64,000 nt of DNA from Flavobacterium tyrosinilyticum (GTDB lineage Bacteria > Bacteroidota > Bacteroidia > Flavobacteriales > Flavobacteriaceae): NCBI RefSeq assembly GCF_023656565.1, contig NZ_JAMOKG010000001.1, forward strand, positions 998,456 through 1,062,455, in the 5' to 3' direction. The notes beneath the pieces were generated by a model. It was given only the letters and a program-made list of their open reading frames with translations. It did no database searches and was not told the DNA's origin. Positions 34,353 to 42,966 of the stretch are shown here, piece after piece. The translations under genes were made by a program, and so were the position numbers. Position 1 is the stretch's first letter. The number at the start of each line of letters is the position of its first letter.

Positions 34353-34919
34353 TTATTTAAAGAAATCTTCTCTTTTTCTGACAAAATCAATTCCTAGATA
34401 ACAATCAGAGCTTATATCATATCTGTTTTTAAATAAAAGATATACTACAGTTGAATATTCATCATCTTTAATAATTGCTCGATTAAGAGCTACTCTTTTT
34501 GATGCAGTTTCTTTTGAATATTTCTTTAGAAAATTATCAAATCCTAAAACAGTATATTCTTTTTCTATTTTTGAATTAAGTTTGAAACTTTCAAAATGAG
34601 TGATTTTTTTTAACCTTTTCTTTTCAATAACAAATGATTTATTTAAAACAGCATCTAGAAAAGTCTTAAATGACCGAAATTCTTTAGCATAATATTTATT
34701 ATGAATATACCACAACTCGCTCTTGAAGCTGCGATGAACTTCATTATTATCTATTAAAACATAGAATTCTAAAAAATTATAGGGATCCAAACGAACAATT
34801 CCATCCTTTGAATGGTCTTCATTAGCCAATTTCTCTATCATTTCCTCAGAAAAATTAGGCTCCTTTCTTTCGCAAGAGAACAAACCGAAAAACAGCAATA
34901 AAAAGATAATTTTCTTCAT
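34353..34919 (-). CDS. Hypothetical lipoprotein (188 aa)
   Basis: It starts MKKIIFLLLFFGLFSCERKE, a lipoprotein signal with Cys at the lipobox; an in-frame ATG at 34943 would move that signal inward. The mature part is Lys/Phe/Tyr-rich, with FNSKIEKEYTVLG-type mixed strands and helices and ends in CYLGIDFVRKREDFFK. No family is recognised. It is very AT-rich and stands alone next to an interrupted ORF, as recently acquired genes often do. Confidence 0.65.
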   Translation of the reverse strand: MKKIIFLLLFFGLFSCERKEPNFSEEMIEKLANEDHSKDGIVRLDPYNFLEFYVLIDNNEVHRSFKSELWYIHNKYYAKEFRSFKTFLDAVLNKSFVIEKKRLKKITHFESFKLNSKIEKEYTVLGFDNFLKKYSKETASKRVALNRAIIKDDEYSTVVYLLFKNRYDISSDCYLGIDFVRKREDFFK

Positions 34920-35100
34920 TCTTAAGATTTCATATTTAAACAAATCTAATGAAAAAGATTTTTCAAAATATAAATTGCATTTTAAATCCAGAAAACCTAT
35001 TTTAAGCTTTCAAAAAAATCAATTTTAACCAATTCATTTACAATAGTTTTACCCCGAAATCGTTGTCATTTTTTTAAGAAAATTTTGAGAACCTAAACCA

Positions 35101-35131
35101 TTGCAAGATTGTAACTTATGAAGTATCTTTG
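35101..35131 (+). promoter_or_regulatory. Promoter of the PfkB kinase gene
   Basis: TTG at 35101-35103, a 20-base spacer and TATCTTTG at 35124-35131, a clean match to the Bacteroidota -33/-7 pattern. The start codon is 24 bases further on. Confidence 0.75.
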
Positions 35132-35154
35132 CACCCTAATTCGAAATTCATAAA

Positions 35155-36078
35155 ATGAATAAACTATTGATTGTTGGAACAGTTGCTTTCGACGCGATTG
35201 AAACTCCTTTCGGAAAAACAGATAAAATTTTAGGTGGTGCTGCAACGTATATTGGTTTATCAGCTTCATTTTTTAACTTGCAATCGGCCATTGTTTCTGT
35301 AGTTGGCGACGATTTCCCTCAAGAACATTTAGATCTTTTAACTTCAAAAAATATTGATATCTCTGGTATCGAAATTGTAAAAGGTGGAAAGACTTTTTTC
35401 TGGAGCGGTTTATACCACAACGATTTAAATTCTAGAGACACTCTTGTAACGGAGTTGAACGTTTTAGCTGATTTTCAGCCAAAGGTTCCTCAAAACTACA
35501 AAGACGCTGATGTTGTCATGTTAGGAAACTTACATCCATTAGTTCAAAGCAGTGTTTTAGATCAAATGGAGAAAAAACCAAAATTAGTTGTTTTAGATAC
35601 AATGAACTTTTGGATGGATTGCGCTCTTCCAGAATTATTAGACGTTATTAAACGTGTAGATGTTATTACAATCAATGACGAAGAAGCTAGACAACTTTCT
35701 GGCGAATATTCATTAGTAAAAGCAGCTTCTAAAATCCAAGACATGGGACCAAAATATGTGGTGATCAAAAAAGGAGAACATGGAGCACTTTTATTCCACA
35801 ACAGAGAAGTATTCTTTGCACCAGCTTTACCATTAGAAGATGTTTTTGATCCAACAGGAGCTGGAGATACTTTCGCAGGTGGTTTCTCTGGATTTATTGC
35901 ACAGAGCGAAAACATCTCGTTTAACAACATGAAGAATGCGATTATTTATGGTTCAAATTTAGCTTCGTTCTGCGTTGAAAAATTTGGAACCGAAAGGATG
36001 GAAACATTAAGCAAAGCCGAAGTAGCGATTCGATTACAACAATTTAAGTCGTTAACTCAGTTTGACATAGAAATATAA
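35155..36078 (+). CDS. PfkB-family sugar or nucleoside kinase
   Basis: A 307-residue ribokinase-fold protein. The N-terminal Gly-Gly motif is KILGGAATYIGLSASFF. The ATP/catalytic motif DPTGAGDTFAGGF carries the base Asp. Residues VVIKKGEHGALLF form the expected strand. It may phosphorylate adenosine, ribose or another sugar; the adjacent purF-like gene suggests a purine link. A terminator separates the two genes. Confidence 0.9.
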   Translation: MNKLLIVGTVAFDAIETPFGKTDKILGGAATYIGLSASFFNLQSAIVSVVGDDFPQEHLDLLTSKNIDISGIEIVKGGKTFFWSGLYHNDLNSRDTLVTELNVLADFQPKVPQNYKDADVVMLGNLHPLVQSSVLDQMEKKPKLVVLDTMNFWMDCALPELLDVIKRVDVITINDEEARQLSGEYSLVKAASKIQDMGPKYVVIKKGEHGALLFHNREVFFAPALPLEDVFDPTGAGDTFAGGFSGFIAQSENISFNNMKNAIIYGSNLASFCVEKFGTERMETLSKAEVAIRLQQFKSLTQFDIEI

Positions 36079-36083
36079 TGCCT

Positions 36084-36109
36084 AAGAGCCTCGATAAAAC
36101 GGGGCTTTT
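36084..36109 (+). terminator. Terminator after the PfkB gene
   Basis: AAGAGCCTCG pairs with CGGGGCTTTT (with G-T pairs), followed by a T-run. It starts 6 bases after the stop codon. Confidence 0.75.
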
Positions 36110-36164
36110 TTTATTACGTTAATACACACAACTTACAACAACAACACACAAATAACAAAAAACA

Positions 36165-38063
36165 ATGAGCGACGCTTTAAAACACGAATGTGGTATAGCC
36201 TTAGTTAGACTACTAAAACCGCTTGAATATTATAAAGAAAAATACGGAACTGCTTTCTACGGAATCCAGAAGATGTATTTAATGATGGAAAAACAGCACA
36301 ACCGCGGACAAGACGGAGCTGGTTTTGCTAGCATTAAATTTGATGTTGAACCTGGACAGCGCTACATTAGCAGAGTTCGTTCAAATCATTCGCAACCTAT
36401 CCAAGATGTTTTCAAACAAATCAATGAGCGCGTTAGTGAAGAACTAAAAGCGCATCCAGAACTGGGAGACGACATGAAAGAATTAAAAGCAAATATTCCG
36501 TACGTTGGAGAATTGTTTTTAGGCCACGTTCGCTATGGAACTTTTGGAAAAAACAGCATTGAGAGCGTTCACCCATTCTTACGTCAAAGTAACTGGATGC
36601 ACCGCAACTTGATTTTGGCAGGAAACTTCAACATGACCAATGTTAAAGAGCTTTTCGAAAATCTGGTTGAATTAGGACAGCATCCAAAAGAAATGGCTGA
36701 TACTGTTACGGTAATGGAAAAAATTGGTCACTTCTTAGATAAGGAAGTAATGCAATTGTACCAAGACTGTAAAGCTGAAGGATATTCTAAAAGAGAGGCT
36801 TCTCCAGTAATTGCAGAACGTTTGGATATTGCCAAAATATTAGGCCGTTCGGCTAAAAACTTAGACGGAGGTTACGCTATGGCTGGCTTATTAGGTCATG
36901 GTGATGCGTTTGTTTTTAGAGATCCAGCAGGAATTCGTCCAGCTTACTTTTATCAAGATGATGAAGTTGTGGTTGTAGCTTCAGAAAGACCTGTTATTCA
37001 AACTGTATTCAACGTTCCTTTTGAAAGTGTTCAGGAAATCGATCCTGGCCACGCTTTAATCATCAAGAAAAACGGAAATGTTTCTATGAATCAAATCTTG
37101 GAACCAACAATCAAAAAAGCTTGTTCGTTCGAAAGAATTTATTTCTCAAGAGGAAGCGACGCCGAAATTTACCAAGAACGTAAAGATTTAGGAAAATTAA
37201 TTTTACCTGCTGTTCTTAAAGCTATTGATAGCGATACAGATAATACTGTTTTCTCTTATATTCCAAATACAGCCGAAACATCATTTTACGGTTTAGTAGA
37301 AGCTGCTCAAGATTTCTTAAATCAGAGAAAAAACAATTATATTTTAGAAAACCGAAACACATTAACTGCTGAAACGCTACAGGAACTTTTATCTGTAAAA
37401 ATACGCACAGAAAAAGTAGCAATAAAAGATGCTAAACTTAGAACTTTTATTACCGAAGATAGCAGCCGTGATGATTTGGTAGCTCACGTTTACGATGTTA
37501 CTTATGGTGTAATTAAACCAGAAGATAATTTGGTTATTATCGACGACAGTATTGTTCGTGGTACTACATTGAAAATGAGTATCATTAAAATGATGGATCG
37601 TTTGAAACCAAAACGTATCGTAATCGTTTCATCTGCGCCACAAATTCGTTACCCAGATTGTTACGGAATTGATATGGCAAAATTAGAAGGTCTAGTTGCT
37701 TTTAGAGCAGCTCTTGCTTTATTAAAAGAGAGAAATCTTTACCATATTGTAGATGAAGTATATGCAAAATGTAAAGCTCAAGAAAATTTCCTTGACAAAG
37801 ATGTTGTAAACTATGTAACAGCAATCTACGACCAGTTTACAGACGAGGAGATTTCAGATAAAATTGCAGAAATGTTAAGCTCACCAGAAATTAATGCCGA
37901 AGTAAAAATCATCTTCCAAACTGTAGACGATTTACACAAAGCATGTCCTAAAAATTTAGGAGACTGGTACTTTACAGGAGACTACCCAACTCCTGGTGGA
38001 AATAGAGTTGTAAATCGTGCCTTCATGAATTTTTACGAAGGAAAAGATGCTCGAGCTTATTAA
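36165..38063 (+). CDS. purF: Amidophosphoribosyltransferase, long (632 aa) flavobacterial form
   Basis: The N-terminal glutaminase begins after a short leader, with the catalytic Cys at residue 9 (HECGIALVRLL). Further marks are HNRGQDGAGFASI and GHVRYGTFGKNS, as in PurF. The PRPP-binding loop is VIIDDSIVRGTTLK. At 632 residues it is about 130 longer than E. coli PurF, with an enlarged glutaminase domain and a C-terminal extension (PKNLGDWYFTGDYPTPGG). It could be the pathway enzyme (PRPP to phosphoribosylamine) or a paralogue; the window cannot tell. A small-RNA-like array follows. Confidence 0.85.
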   Translation: MSDALKHECGIALVRLLKPLEYYKEKYGTAFYGIQKMYLMMEKQHNRGQDGAGFASIKFDVEPGQRYISRVRSNHSQPIQDVFKQINERVSEELKAHPELGDDMKELKANIPYVGELFLGHVRYGTFGKNSIESVHPFLRQSNWMHRNLILAGNFNMTNVKELFENLVELGQHPKEMADTVTVMEKIGHFLDKEVMQLYQDCKAEGYSKREASPVIAERLDIAKILGRSAKNLDGGYAMAGLLGHGDAFVFRDPAGIRPAYFYQDDEVVVVASERPVIQTVFNVPFESVQEIDPGHALIIKKNGNVSMNQILEPTIKKACSFERIYFSRGSDAEIYQERKDLGKLILPAVLKAIDSDTDNTVFSYIPNTAETSFYGLVEAAQDFLNQRKNNYILENRNTLTAETLQELLSVKIRTEKVAIKDAKLRTFITEDSSRDDLVAHVYDVTYGVIKPEDNLVIIDDSIVRGTTLKMSIIKMMDRLKPKRIVIVSSAPQIRYPDCYGIDMAKLEGLVAFRAALALLKERNLYHIVDEVYAKCKAQENFLDKDVVNYVTAIYDQFTDEEISDKIAEMLSSPEINAEVKIIFQTVDDLHKACPKNLGDWYFTGDYPTPGGNRVVNRAFMNFYEGKDARAY

Positions 38064-38151
38064 TAAAATACTAACAAAAGGTTAAATTGTGCATTTCATC
38101 GGTTTTTTTTGCCGTTCATCCTATTTCTTTGGTGAAATTGAAAAGCTATGA

Positions 38152-38159
38152 TACTTTTG
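38152..38159 (+). promoter_or_regulatory. -7 element of RNA unit A
   Basis: TACTTTTG fits TAnnTTTG fully, with TTG at 38129-38131 (20-base spacer). It starts 12 nt before unit A, and the matching elements of units B, C and D keep the same offset. Confidence 0.65.
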
Positions 38160-38163
38160 AGAT

Positions 38164-38234
38164 ACCATAACATTAGTAGGTTAAGTTTATGGTAGATTTG
38201 GGGCAAAAAGGGTGGAAGAAATTCCACCTTTTTT
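38164..38234 (+). ncRNA. Probable small RNA, unit A of four
   Basis: A 71-nt unit. ACCATAAC pairs with GTTTATGGT to make the first hairpin (loop ATTAGTAGGTTAA). The linker AGATTTGGGGCAAAAA follows. The terminator stem GGTGGAA/TTCCACC ends in a T-run. It has the best promoter of the four units. It lies 101 bases after the purF stop. No ORF fits. The RNA family is unknown to me. Confidence 0.6.
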
Positions 38235-38335
38235 ATTGGAATTAACTCAAACAATTTATAAACAGCCGATTATATCTCTTAATCGGATTTACTTACCTTT
38301 CATCTAAATTTTTTTCATCACAAAAATATCCACCA

Positions 38336-38343
38336 TACATTTA
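38336..38343 (+). promoter_or_regulatory. -7-like element of RNA unit B
   Basis: TACATTTA, one base off TAnnTTTG, 12 nt before unit B. No -33 TTG is visible. Confidence 0.45.
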
Positions 38344-38347
38344 CTAG

Positions 38348-38417
38348 ACCATAACATTAGTAGGTTAGTTTATGGTAAATTTGGGGCAAAAAAGGCAGAG
38401 TAACATCTGCCTTTTTT
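38348..38417 (+). ncRNA. Probable small RNA, unit B of four
   Basis: 70 nt with the same first hairpin and linker as unit A (AAATTTGGGGCAAAA), but the terminator stem is GGCAGA/TCTGCC. Both strands of the stem differ from unit A together, so pairing is kept. The start is 184 nt after that of unit A. Confidence 0.6.
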
Positions 38418-38517
38418 ACTTTAACACATAAGATACTGATTATCAATTACTTAAATGGTTTTTATCGGATATAATTGCGTTTCATCTAAAAAATTTTCTT
38501 TATCAAAATGTCCGCCA

Positions 38518-38525
38518 TACATTTA
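38518..38525 (+). promoter_or_regulatory. -7-like element of RNA unit C
   Basis: TACATTTA, 12 nt before unit C, identical to the element of unit B. Confidence 0.45.
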
Positions 38526-38529
38526 CTGA

Positions 38530-38599
38530 ACCATAACATTAGTAGGTTAGTTTATGGTAGATTTGGGGCAAAAAAGGTGGAAGAAATTCCGCCTTTTTT
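38530..38599 (+). ncRNA. Probable small RNA, unit C of four
   Basis: 70 nt. The terminator stem is GGTGGAA/TTCCGCC, the unit A version with one G-T wobble. The start is 182 nt after that of unit B. Confidence 0.6.
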
Positions 38600-38700
38600 A
38601 TTGAAATAAATCCGCGATTCACAAAAACAAGCATTATACGCCTTTAATCGGATATACTTGCTTTTTATCTGATAAGTTTCTTTAAAAAAAACATCTGCCA

Positions 38701-38708
38701 TACCTTTA
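38701..38708 (+). promoter_or_regulatory. -7-like element of RNA unit D
   Basis: TACCTTTA, 12 nt before unit D. Confidence 0.45.
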
Positions 38709-38712
38709 CAGG

Positions 38713-38783
38713 ACCATAACATTAGTAGGTTAAGTTTATGGTAGATTTGGGGCAAAAAAGGCAGAGTAATATCTGCCTTTTTT
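38713..38783 (+). ncRNA. Probable small RNA, unit D of four
   Basis: 71 nt. The terminator stem is GGCAGA/TCTGCC, the unit B version. The start is 183 nt after that of unit C. The stem types therefore alternate A-B-A-B, as if a two-unit block had been duplicated. The rest of the gap to 38864 shows no gene. Confidence 0.6.
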
Positions 38784-38864
38784 ATTTTTCTTTTTTTTGA
38801 GAAGAGAGGAAAGAAAATAGAATAAAGAGAATAGAATAACTATTGTTGACGAAAATGCATATAT

Positions 38865-38897
38865 AAAAAAAGACGAGCACCTTTGGGCTCGTCTTTT
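38865..38897. terminator. Bidirectional terminator of the sod gene
   Basis: AAAAGACGAGC pairs with GCTCGTCTTTT across 8 bases. It is placed 25 bases after the sod stop on the minus strand. Confidence 0.85.
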
Positions 38898-38921
38898 ATC
38901 TTTATTCTTTACTCTATTTTC

Positions 38922-39533
38922 TTATTTGTCTAAAGCAAATCTTCTAGCAACTTCTGTCCAGTTAATTACACTGAAAAAAGCTTCAATATAATCTGGTCTT
39001 CTGTTTTGGTAGTTTAAGTAGTAAGCGTGCTCCCAAACGTCCATTCCTAAGATTGGAGTTCCACCGTTACCAGCAACTTCTGGCATTAATGGATTATCTT
39101 GATTTGGAGTACCTACAACTTCTAATTTCCCTCCTTTTTGAACTGTTAACCAAGCCCATCCAGAACCGAATTGTGTAGCTCCAGCTTTAGCAAATTTTGC
39201 TTTAAATTCTTCGAATGATCCGAAAGAAGCTTCGATTGCAGCCAATAAATCACCTGTAGGCAATCCTCCTCCGTTTGGAGACATTACAGTCCAGAATAAA
39301 TTGTGGTTGTAAAAACCTCCACCATTGTTACGAACTGCAGCGTTAGATTTATCTAAGTTGATTAAGATATTTTCGATTGTTTTTCCTTCTAAATCTGTTC
39401 CAGCAATAGCTGCGTTAAGATTTGTAGTATAAGCGTTGTGGTGCTTTGTATGATGGATTTCCATTGTACGTGCATCAATATGTGGTTCTAATGCATCGTA
39501 TGCATAAGGTAATTGTGGTAATTCAAAAGCCAT
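38922..39533 (-). CDS. sod: Superoxide dismutase (Fe/Mn type)
   Basis: A 203-residue cytoplasmic enzyme that dismutates superoxide. Metal ligands appear as His in [14 protein letters not shown], His in [13 protein letters not shown], and Asp and His in [20 protein letters not shown]. The sequence does not settle whether it uses Fe or Mn. It stands alone, with a terminator after it and a pth gene upstream on the same strand. Confidence 0.96.
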   Translation of the reverse strand: MAFELPQLPYAYDALEPHIDARTMEIHHTKHHNAYTTNLNAAIAGTDLEGKTIENILINLDKSNAAVRNNGGGFYNHNLFWTVMSPNGGGLPTGDLLAAIEASFGSFEEFKAKFAKAGATQFGSGWAWLTVQKGGKLEVVGTPNQDNPLMPEVAGNGGTPILGMDVWEHAYYLNYQNRRPDYIEAFFSVINWTEVARRFALDK

Positions 39534-39673
39534 GGTATTATGATTTTTATGGTTTATAAATAATTTATCCCAAATTTAGACATTTAACTTTGGAATTGAA
39601 AATACTATTTCGTTATAATTGAATTAAATTCTCTGATAATTTACATTTTTACAACATAAATATCTGAAAATCT

Positions 39674-40303
39674 TTATTTTCCATTAAATGTTGTCATTGT
39701 ATTTTCTAAACCAGCAGTTCCAAAAGTTCTAATAATTTCTGCAGAAGTTTCTAAACGTTCTGGAAGTTTTGCTTCTTCTTCGGCCGTCCATTCTCCTAAA
39801 ACATAATCTACTTGCTGTCCTTTTTTGAATTCATCACTAATACCAAATCTATAGCGTGTATAATTTTGTGTATTTAAAACCAAATTAATGTTTTTTAAAC
39901 CGTTATGACCACCGTCGCTTCCTTTTGGTTTTATTCTAATAGTGCCAAATGACAGATTTAAATCGTCTGTAATGACCAAAATATTCTCTAATGGTATATT
40001 TTCTTTATCCATCCAATATTTTACCGCTTTACCGCTTAAGTTCATGTAAGTGTTTGGTTTTAAAAGAAAAAAGGTTCTTCCTTTAAATTTGTATTCAGCC
40101 AAAGCGCCTAATTTTACGGTTTCAAATGAAAGCCCTTCTTTTTTTGCTAAAAAGTCTAGGACTTTAAATCCGATATTATGTCTGGTGTTTACGTATTCGG
40201 CTCCGATATTTCCTAAACCTACAATTAAATATTTCTTCATATTGTCTTCTATGTTCTCTTCTTTTGATTTTGATGAAAACAGTTTTGTTATCCATTTTAT
40301 CAT
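39674..40303 (-). CDS. pth: Peptidyl-tRNA hydrolase
   Basis: From MIKWITKLFSSKSKEENIED the product is 209 residues; MKKYLIVGLGNIGAEYVNTR at 40240 would give a 188-residue protein of the usual length. Catalytic residues are in YVNTRHNIGFKVLD (Asn, His), FLLKPNTYMNLSGKAV (Asn) and LVITDDLNLSFG (Asp), and GGHNGLKNI is present. It recycles peptidyl-tRNA from stalled ribosomes. Longer open reading upstream to 40429 lacks similarity. Confidence 0.94.
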   Translation of the reverse strand: MIKWITKLFSSKSKEENIEDNMKKYLIVGLGNIGAEYVNTRHNIGFKVLDFLAKKEGLSFETVKLGALAEYKFKGRTFFLLKPNTYMNLSGKAVKYWMDKENIPLENILVITDDLNLSFGTIRIKPKGSDGGHNGLKNINLVLNTQNYTRYRFGISDEFKKGQQVDYVLGEWTAEEEAKLPERLETSAEIIRTFGTAGLENTMTTFNGK

Positions 40304-40390
40304 GATTACAAAAGTAAGATTAATTAGAGAATGTGGCAATTGGTTAATTGGATAATTTGAAAATGTGAAAATTAGAGAATTGTTTGCCGA

Positions 40391-40822
40391 ATGAATTTTA
40401 ACCGCAAAGGACACAAAGGTTTTACGCAAAGGTCGCTAAGAAATAGTTTCTATCGAGATGCGCAAAGGACACAAGCAAAATCTCTCTCGCAGATTCTCTT
40501 GTCACCCTGAGCGAAGTCGAAGGAATGCAAGAAGCTCGACAATCTAAATTCCATACTTTGAGCGGGCTTCGACTTCGCTCAGCCTGACAATAATGATAAA
40601 CTTAACACCTCAGGATCTTAGCAACTTTGAATCTTATGAAAAAGATATTTTCTTGCTAGCCCTGACAGGAGCGGCATCCTTTTTCCTGCTCCTTTAGCAG
40701 GGAAAAGATATAGCGGATGGCAGGAATTTCACGTCTTGAAAAACCCGCAAACATTCTGCTTCTAAAAACAAATCATAAAAAATAAAAAACCTTAGCACCT
40801 CAGCATCTTAGAAACTTAGCAT
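40391..40822. repeat. Repeat-rich intergenic DNA upstream of pth
   Basis: The 570-base gap before the L25 gene holds no credible gene. A block at 40395-40441 repeats the 7.7 kb words (CGCAAAGG, ACGCAAAGGTCGCTAAG). At 40507-40522 and 40567-40582, CTGAGCGAAGTCGAAG and its exact 16-base complement form an inverted repeat. The 3' end carries CTTAGCACCTCAGCATCTTAG words. Confidence 0.75.
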
Positions 40823-40826
40823 CTAA

Positions 40827-40857
40827 AAAAAGCCCCAATCGTAAGATTGAGGCTTTT
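40827..40857 (-). terminator. Terminator of the L25 gene
   Basis: AAAAAGCC-CAATC pairs with GATTG-GGCTTTTT with one mismatch, 18 bases after the stop codon on the minus strand. Confidence 0.8.
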
Positions 40858-40875
40858 TGTATAGTTTAAAAAAAA

Positions 40876-41487
40876 TTATTTTTTCTTTCCTTTTGCAGGA
40901 GCTTTTGCAGCTTTTGCAGCCTCTTGAGCAGCTTTCATAGCAGCACGAGAGATTCTCACTTGACAAACAACTGTGTTGTCTGGGTGCATAATTTTGTACT
41001 CTGGTTTTCCAACTTTAGTAACGTATAATTTGTTACCCATTTCAAGTGGAGTGATGTCAGCTTCAACAAAATCAGGAAGATTTGCTGGTAAAGCTTTAAC
41101 TTTTAATTTACGTTGGTTTAAACGTAAAACACCTCCCGCAAGAACACCTTTAGATGTACCAACGATTTTCACAGGAACTTCCATTGTGATTTCTTTATCA
41201 TCAAATAATTGGAAGAAGTCAATGTGTAAAATTTTGTCAGTTACTGGGTGAACTTGGATATCTTGCAAAATTGCATTGAATGATTTTCCTTTTCCAAGCT
41301 CAATCACAACTGTGTGTGCATTTGGAGTGTAAACCAAGTTTTTGAACGCTGCAGCGTCTGCTGAGAAGTGTACTGCTTGATTTCCTCCGTATAACACGCA
41401 AGGAACCGCTCCAGCATTACGTAAGGCTTTAGTTGACACTTTGCCCACGCTTTCTCTTTCTGATCCTTTAATTGTAATCGATTTCAT
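40876..41487 (-). CDS. rplY: 50S ribosomal protein L25 (CTC form)
   Basis: A 203-residue protein from [20 protein letters not shown]. The N-terminal L25 domain binds 5S rRNA ([20 protein letters not shown]), and a TL5/CTC-type C-terminal domain follows ([20 protein letters not shown]). It ends in an Ala/Lys tail ([12 protein letters not shown]). An upstream ATG at 41523 would add only AT-rich residues. It lies just downstream of prs, the usual pairing in Flavobacteriia, so the two are probably one operon. Confidence 0.95.
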   Translation of the reverse strand: MKSITIKGSERESVGKVSTKALRNAGAVPCVLYGGNQAVHFSADAAAFKNLVYTPNAHTVVIELGKGKSFNAILQDIQVHPVTDKILHIDFFQLFDDKEITMEVPVKIVGTSKGVLAGGVLRLNQRKLKVKALPANLPDFVEADITPLEMGNKLYVTKVGKPEYKIMHPDNTVVCQVRISRAAMKAAQEAAKAAKAPAKGKKK

Positions 41488-41593
41488 TGTAAAAAAAATA
41501 TAGTTATTAATATAAATATTCAATTTTGTTGCCAGCTTTAAGCACTAGGCTTTAAGCTTTTTTGTAATTGCGATAGCTTATAGCCTATTGCTT

Positions 41594-42535
41594 TTACATA
41601 ATAAATTTTCCACTGATGGAATTGTTGTGGTGAACCATCTGCATAACCTCAGCAAATAGAGGCGCACAGCTTACCACTTTTATCTTTTTTGACTCTTTCT
41701 TTAACGGAATAGAATCTGTTACGATTAACTCAGTTAATTTTGAGTTTTCGATTTTTTCGTATGCTCCACCAGATAAAATAGCGTGCGTACAAATTGCTCT
41801 TACACTTAGCGCTCCTTTTTCGATCATTAGGTCTGCCGCTTTCGCTAAAGTTCCTCCTGTATCGATCATATCGTCTACTAAGATTACGTTACGTCCTTTT
41901 ACTTCACCAATAAGCTCCATAGTGTCGATAACGTTGGCTGCTTTTCTTTGTTTGTAACAGATTACTACATCTGATTCTAAAAACTTAGAGTAAGCATATG
42001 CTCTTTTTGAACCTCCCATATCTGGAGATGCAATTGTTAGATTTTCTAATTTTAAACTTTCTACGTATGGTAAAAAGATGGTAGATGCAAATAAATGATC
42101 TACTGGTTTTTCGAAGAATCCTTGAATCTGGTCTGCGTGCAAATCCATAGTCATGATTCTTGTTGCTCCTGCAGCTGTTAGTAGATTTGCTACTAATTTA
42201 GCTCCAATTGGAACTCTTGGTTTGTCTTTTCTATCTTGTCTTGCCCAACCAAAATAAGGCATAACAGCTGTAATATGTCTTGCTGATGCACGTTTTGCCG
42301 CATCAATCATTAACAACAATTCCATCAGATTATCTGCACTTGGAAAAGTTGAACATACGATGAATACTCGTAAACCTCTTATTGATTCTTCGTAAGATGG
42401 CTGAAATTCTCCATCACTATACGTTGACATCGTTACTTTTCCTAACGGAATCCCGTAATCTTTTGCAATTTTTTCTGCAAGATAAACACTTTGTGAACAA
42501 GCAAAAATTTTAGCTTCTGGTTCTAGGTGCGACAT
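41594..42535 (-). CDS. prs: Ribose-phosphate pyrophosphokinase
   Basis: A 313-residue enzyme that makes PRPP from ribose 5-phosphate and ATP. Motifs include YSDGEFQPSYEESIRG, MPYFGWARQDRKDKPRVPIG (flexible loop), MDLHADQIQGFF, and the PRPP-binding ILVDDMIDTGGTLAKAAD. Length and motifs are normal. It precedes the L25 gene by 106 bases. Confidence 0.97.
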   Translation of the reverse strand: MSHLEPEAKIFACSQSVYLAEKIAKDYGIPLGKVTMSTYSDGEFQPSYEESIRGLRVFIVCSTFPSADNLMELLLMIDAAKRASARHITAVMPYFGWARQDRKDKPRVPIGAKLVANLLTAAGATRIMTMDLHADQIQGFFEKPVDHLFASTIFLPYVESLKLENLTIASPDMGGSKRAYAYSKFLESDVVICYKQRKAANVIDTMELIGEVKGRNVILVDDMIDTGGTLAKAADLMIEKGALSVRAICTHAILSGGAYEKIENSKLTELIVTDSIPLKKESKKIKVVSCAPLFAEVMQMVHHNNSISGKFIM

Positions 42536-42729
42536 TGTAATTTGTTGTTTTATCCCGTTACTTTTAAAAAAATTCAGCTTTATATTTCAATAAAGCGGAA
42601 TGCGTATAAATGTCTCGGATGTAGTTAGTTGTGTGTGCTTCGTTTTAACGAGCTGCAAATTTATAAAATTTATTGAACACTGAAAGCAAAAATTTAAGTA
42701 TTTTTAGTAGTTCGTTTAAAATTATTTTT

Positions 42730-42737
42730 TACATTTG
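42730..42737 (+). promoter_or_regulatory. -7 element of the tRNA-Leu gene
   Basis: TACATTTG fits TAnnTTTG and lies 86 bases before the tRNA. A TTCG-rich region lies near -33, but no clear TTG is at the right spacing. Confidence 0.55.
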
Positions 42738-42823
42738 CACCGTGTTAAAGGAATGACGTCATTTATGACTTCATTCTATTGCGTTAAAATAATTGATTTA
42801 TCATTTATTTTTTCGTCTGCTAA

Positions 42824-42903
42824 GCCCGGATGGCGGAATTGGTAGACGCGCTGGTCTCAAACACCTGTGGGAAACCGTGCCGGTTCGACTCCGGCTCCGG
42901 GTA
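42824..42903 (+). tRNA. tRNA-Leu (anticodon CAA)
   Basis: An 80-nt leucine-type tRNA with a long variable arm (TGTGGGAAACCGT). The acceptor stem GCCCGGA pairs with TCCGGGT (G-U at the first pair), the anticodon loop CTCAAAC gives CAA, and the T arm CCGG-TTCGACT-CCGG is sound. In the anticodon stem CTGGT/ACCTG the second pair is U-U, the only defect. CCA is not encoded. Confidence 0.88.
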
Positions 42904-42906
42904 CAT

Positions 42907-42938
42907 AAAAACCTCTTCTTAACGGAAGAGGTTTTTTT
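42907..42938 (+). terminator. Terminator of the tRNA-Leu gene
   Basis: ACCTCTTC pairs with GAAGAGGT, with flanking A-run and T-run, directly after the tRNA. Confidence 0.85.
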
Positions 42939-42966
42939 AGTTAAATCAACTTCTAACTTACCATAT

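Noticed and set aside
38101..38790. CRISPR array
   Set aside because: Units are about 183 nt apart with long conserved cores, the sequence between cores is also partly conserved, and there are no cas genes.
40304..40429. Longer start for Pth
   Set aside because: The added residues have no family similarity and lie in the repeat-containing gap.
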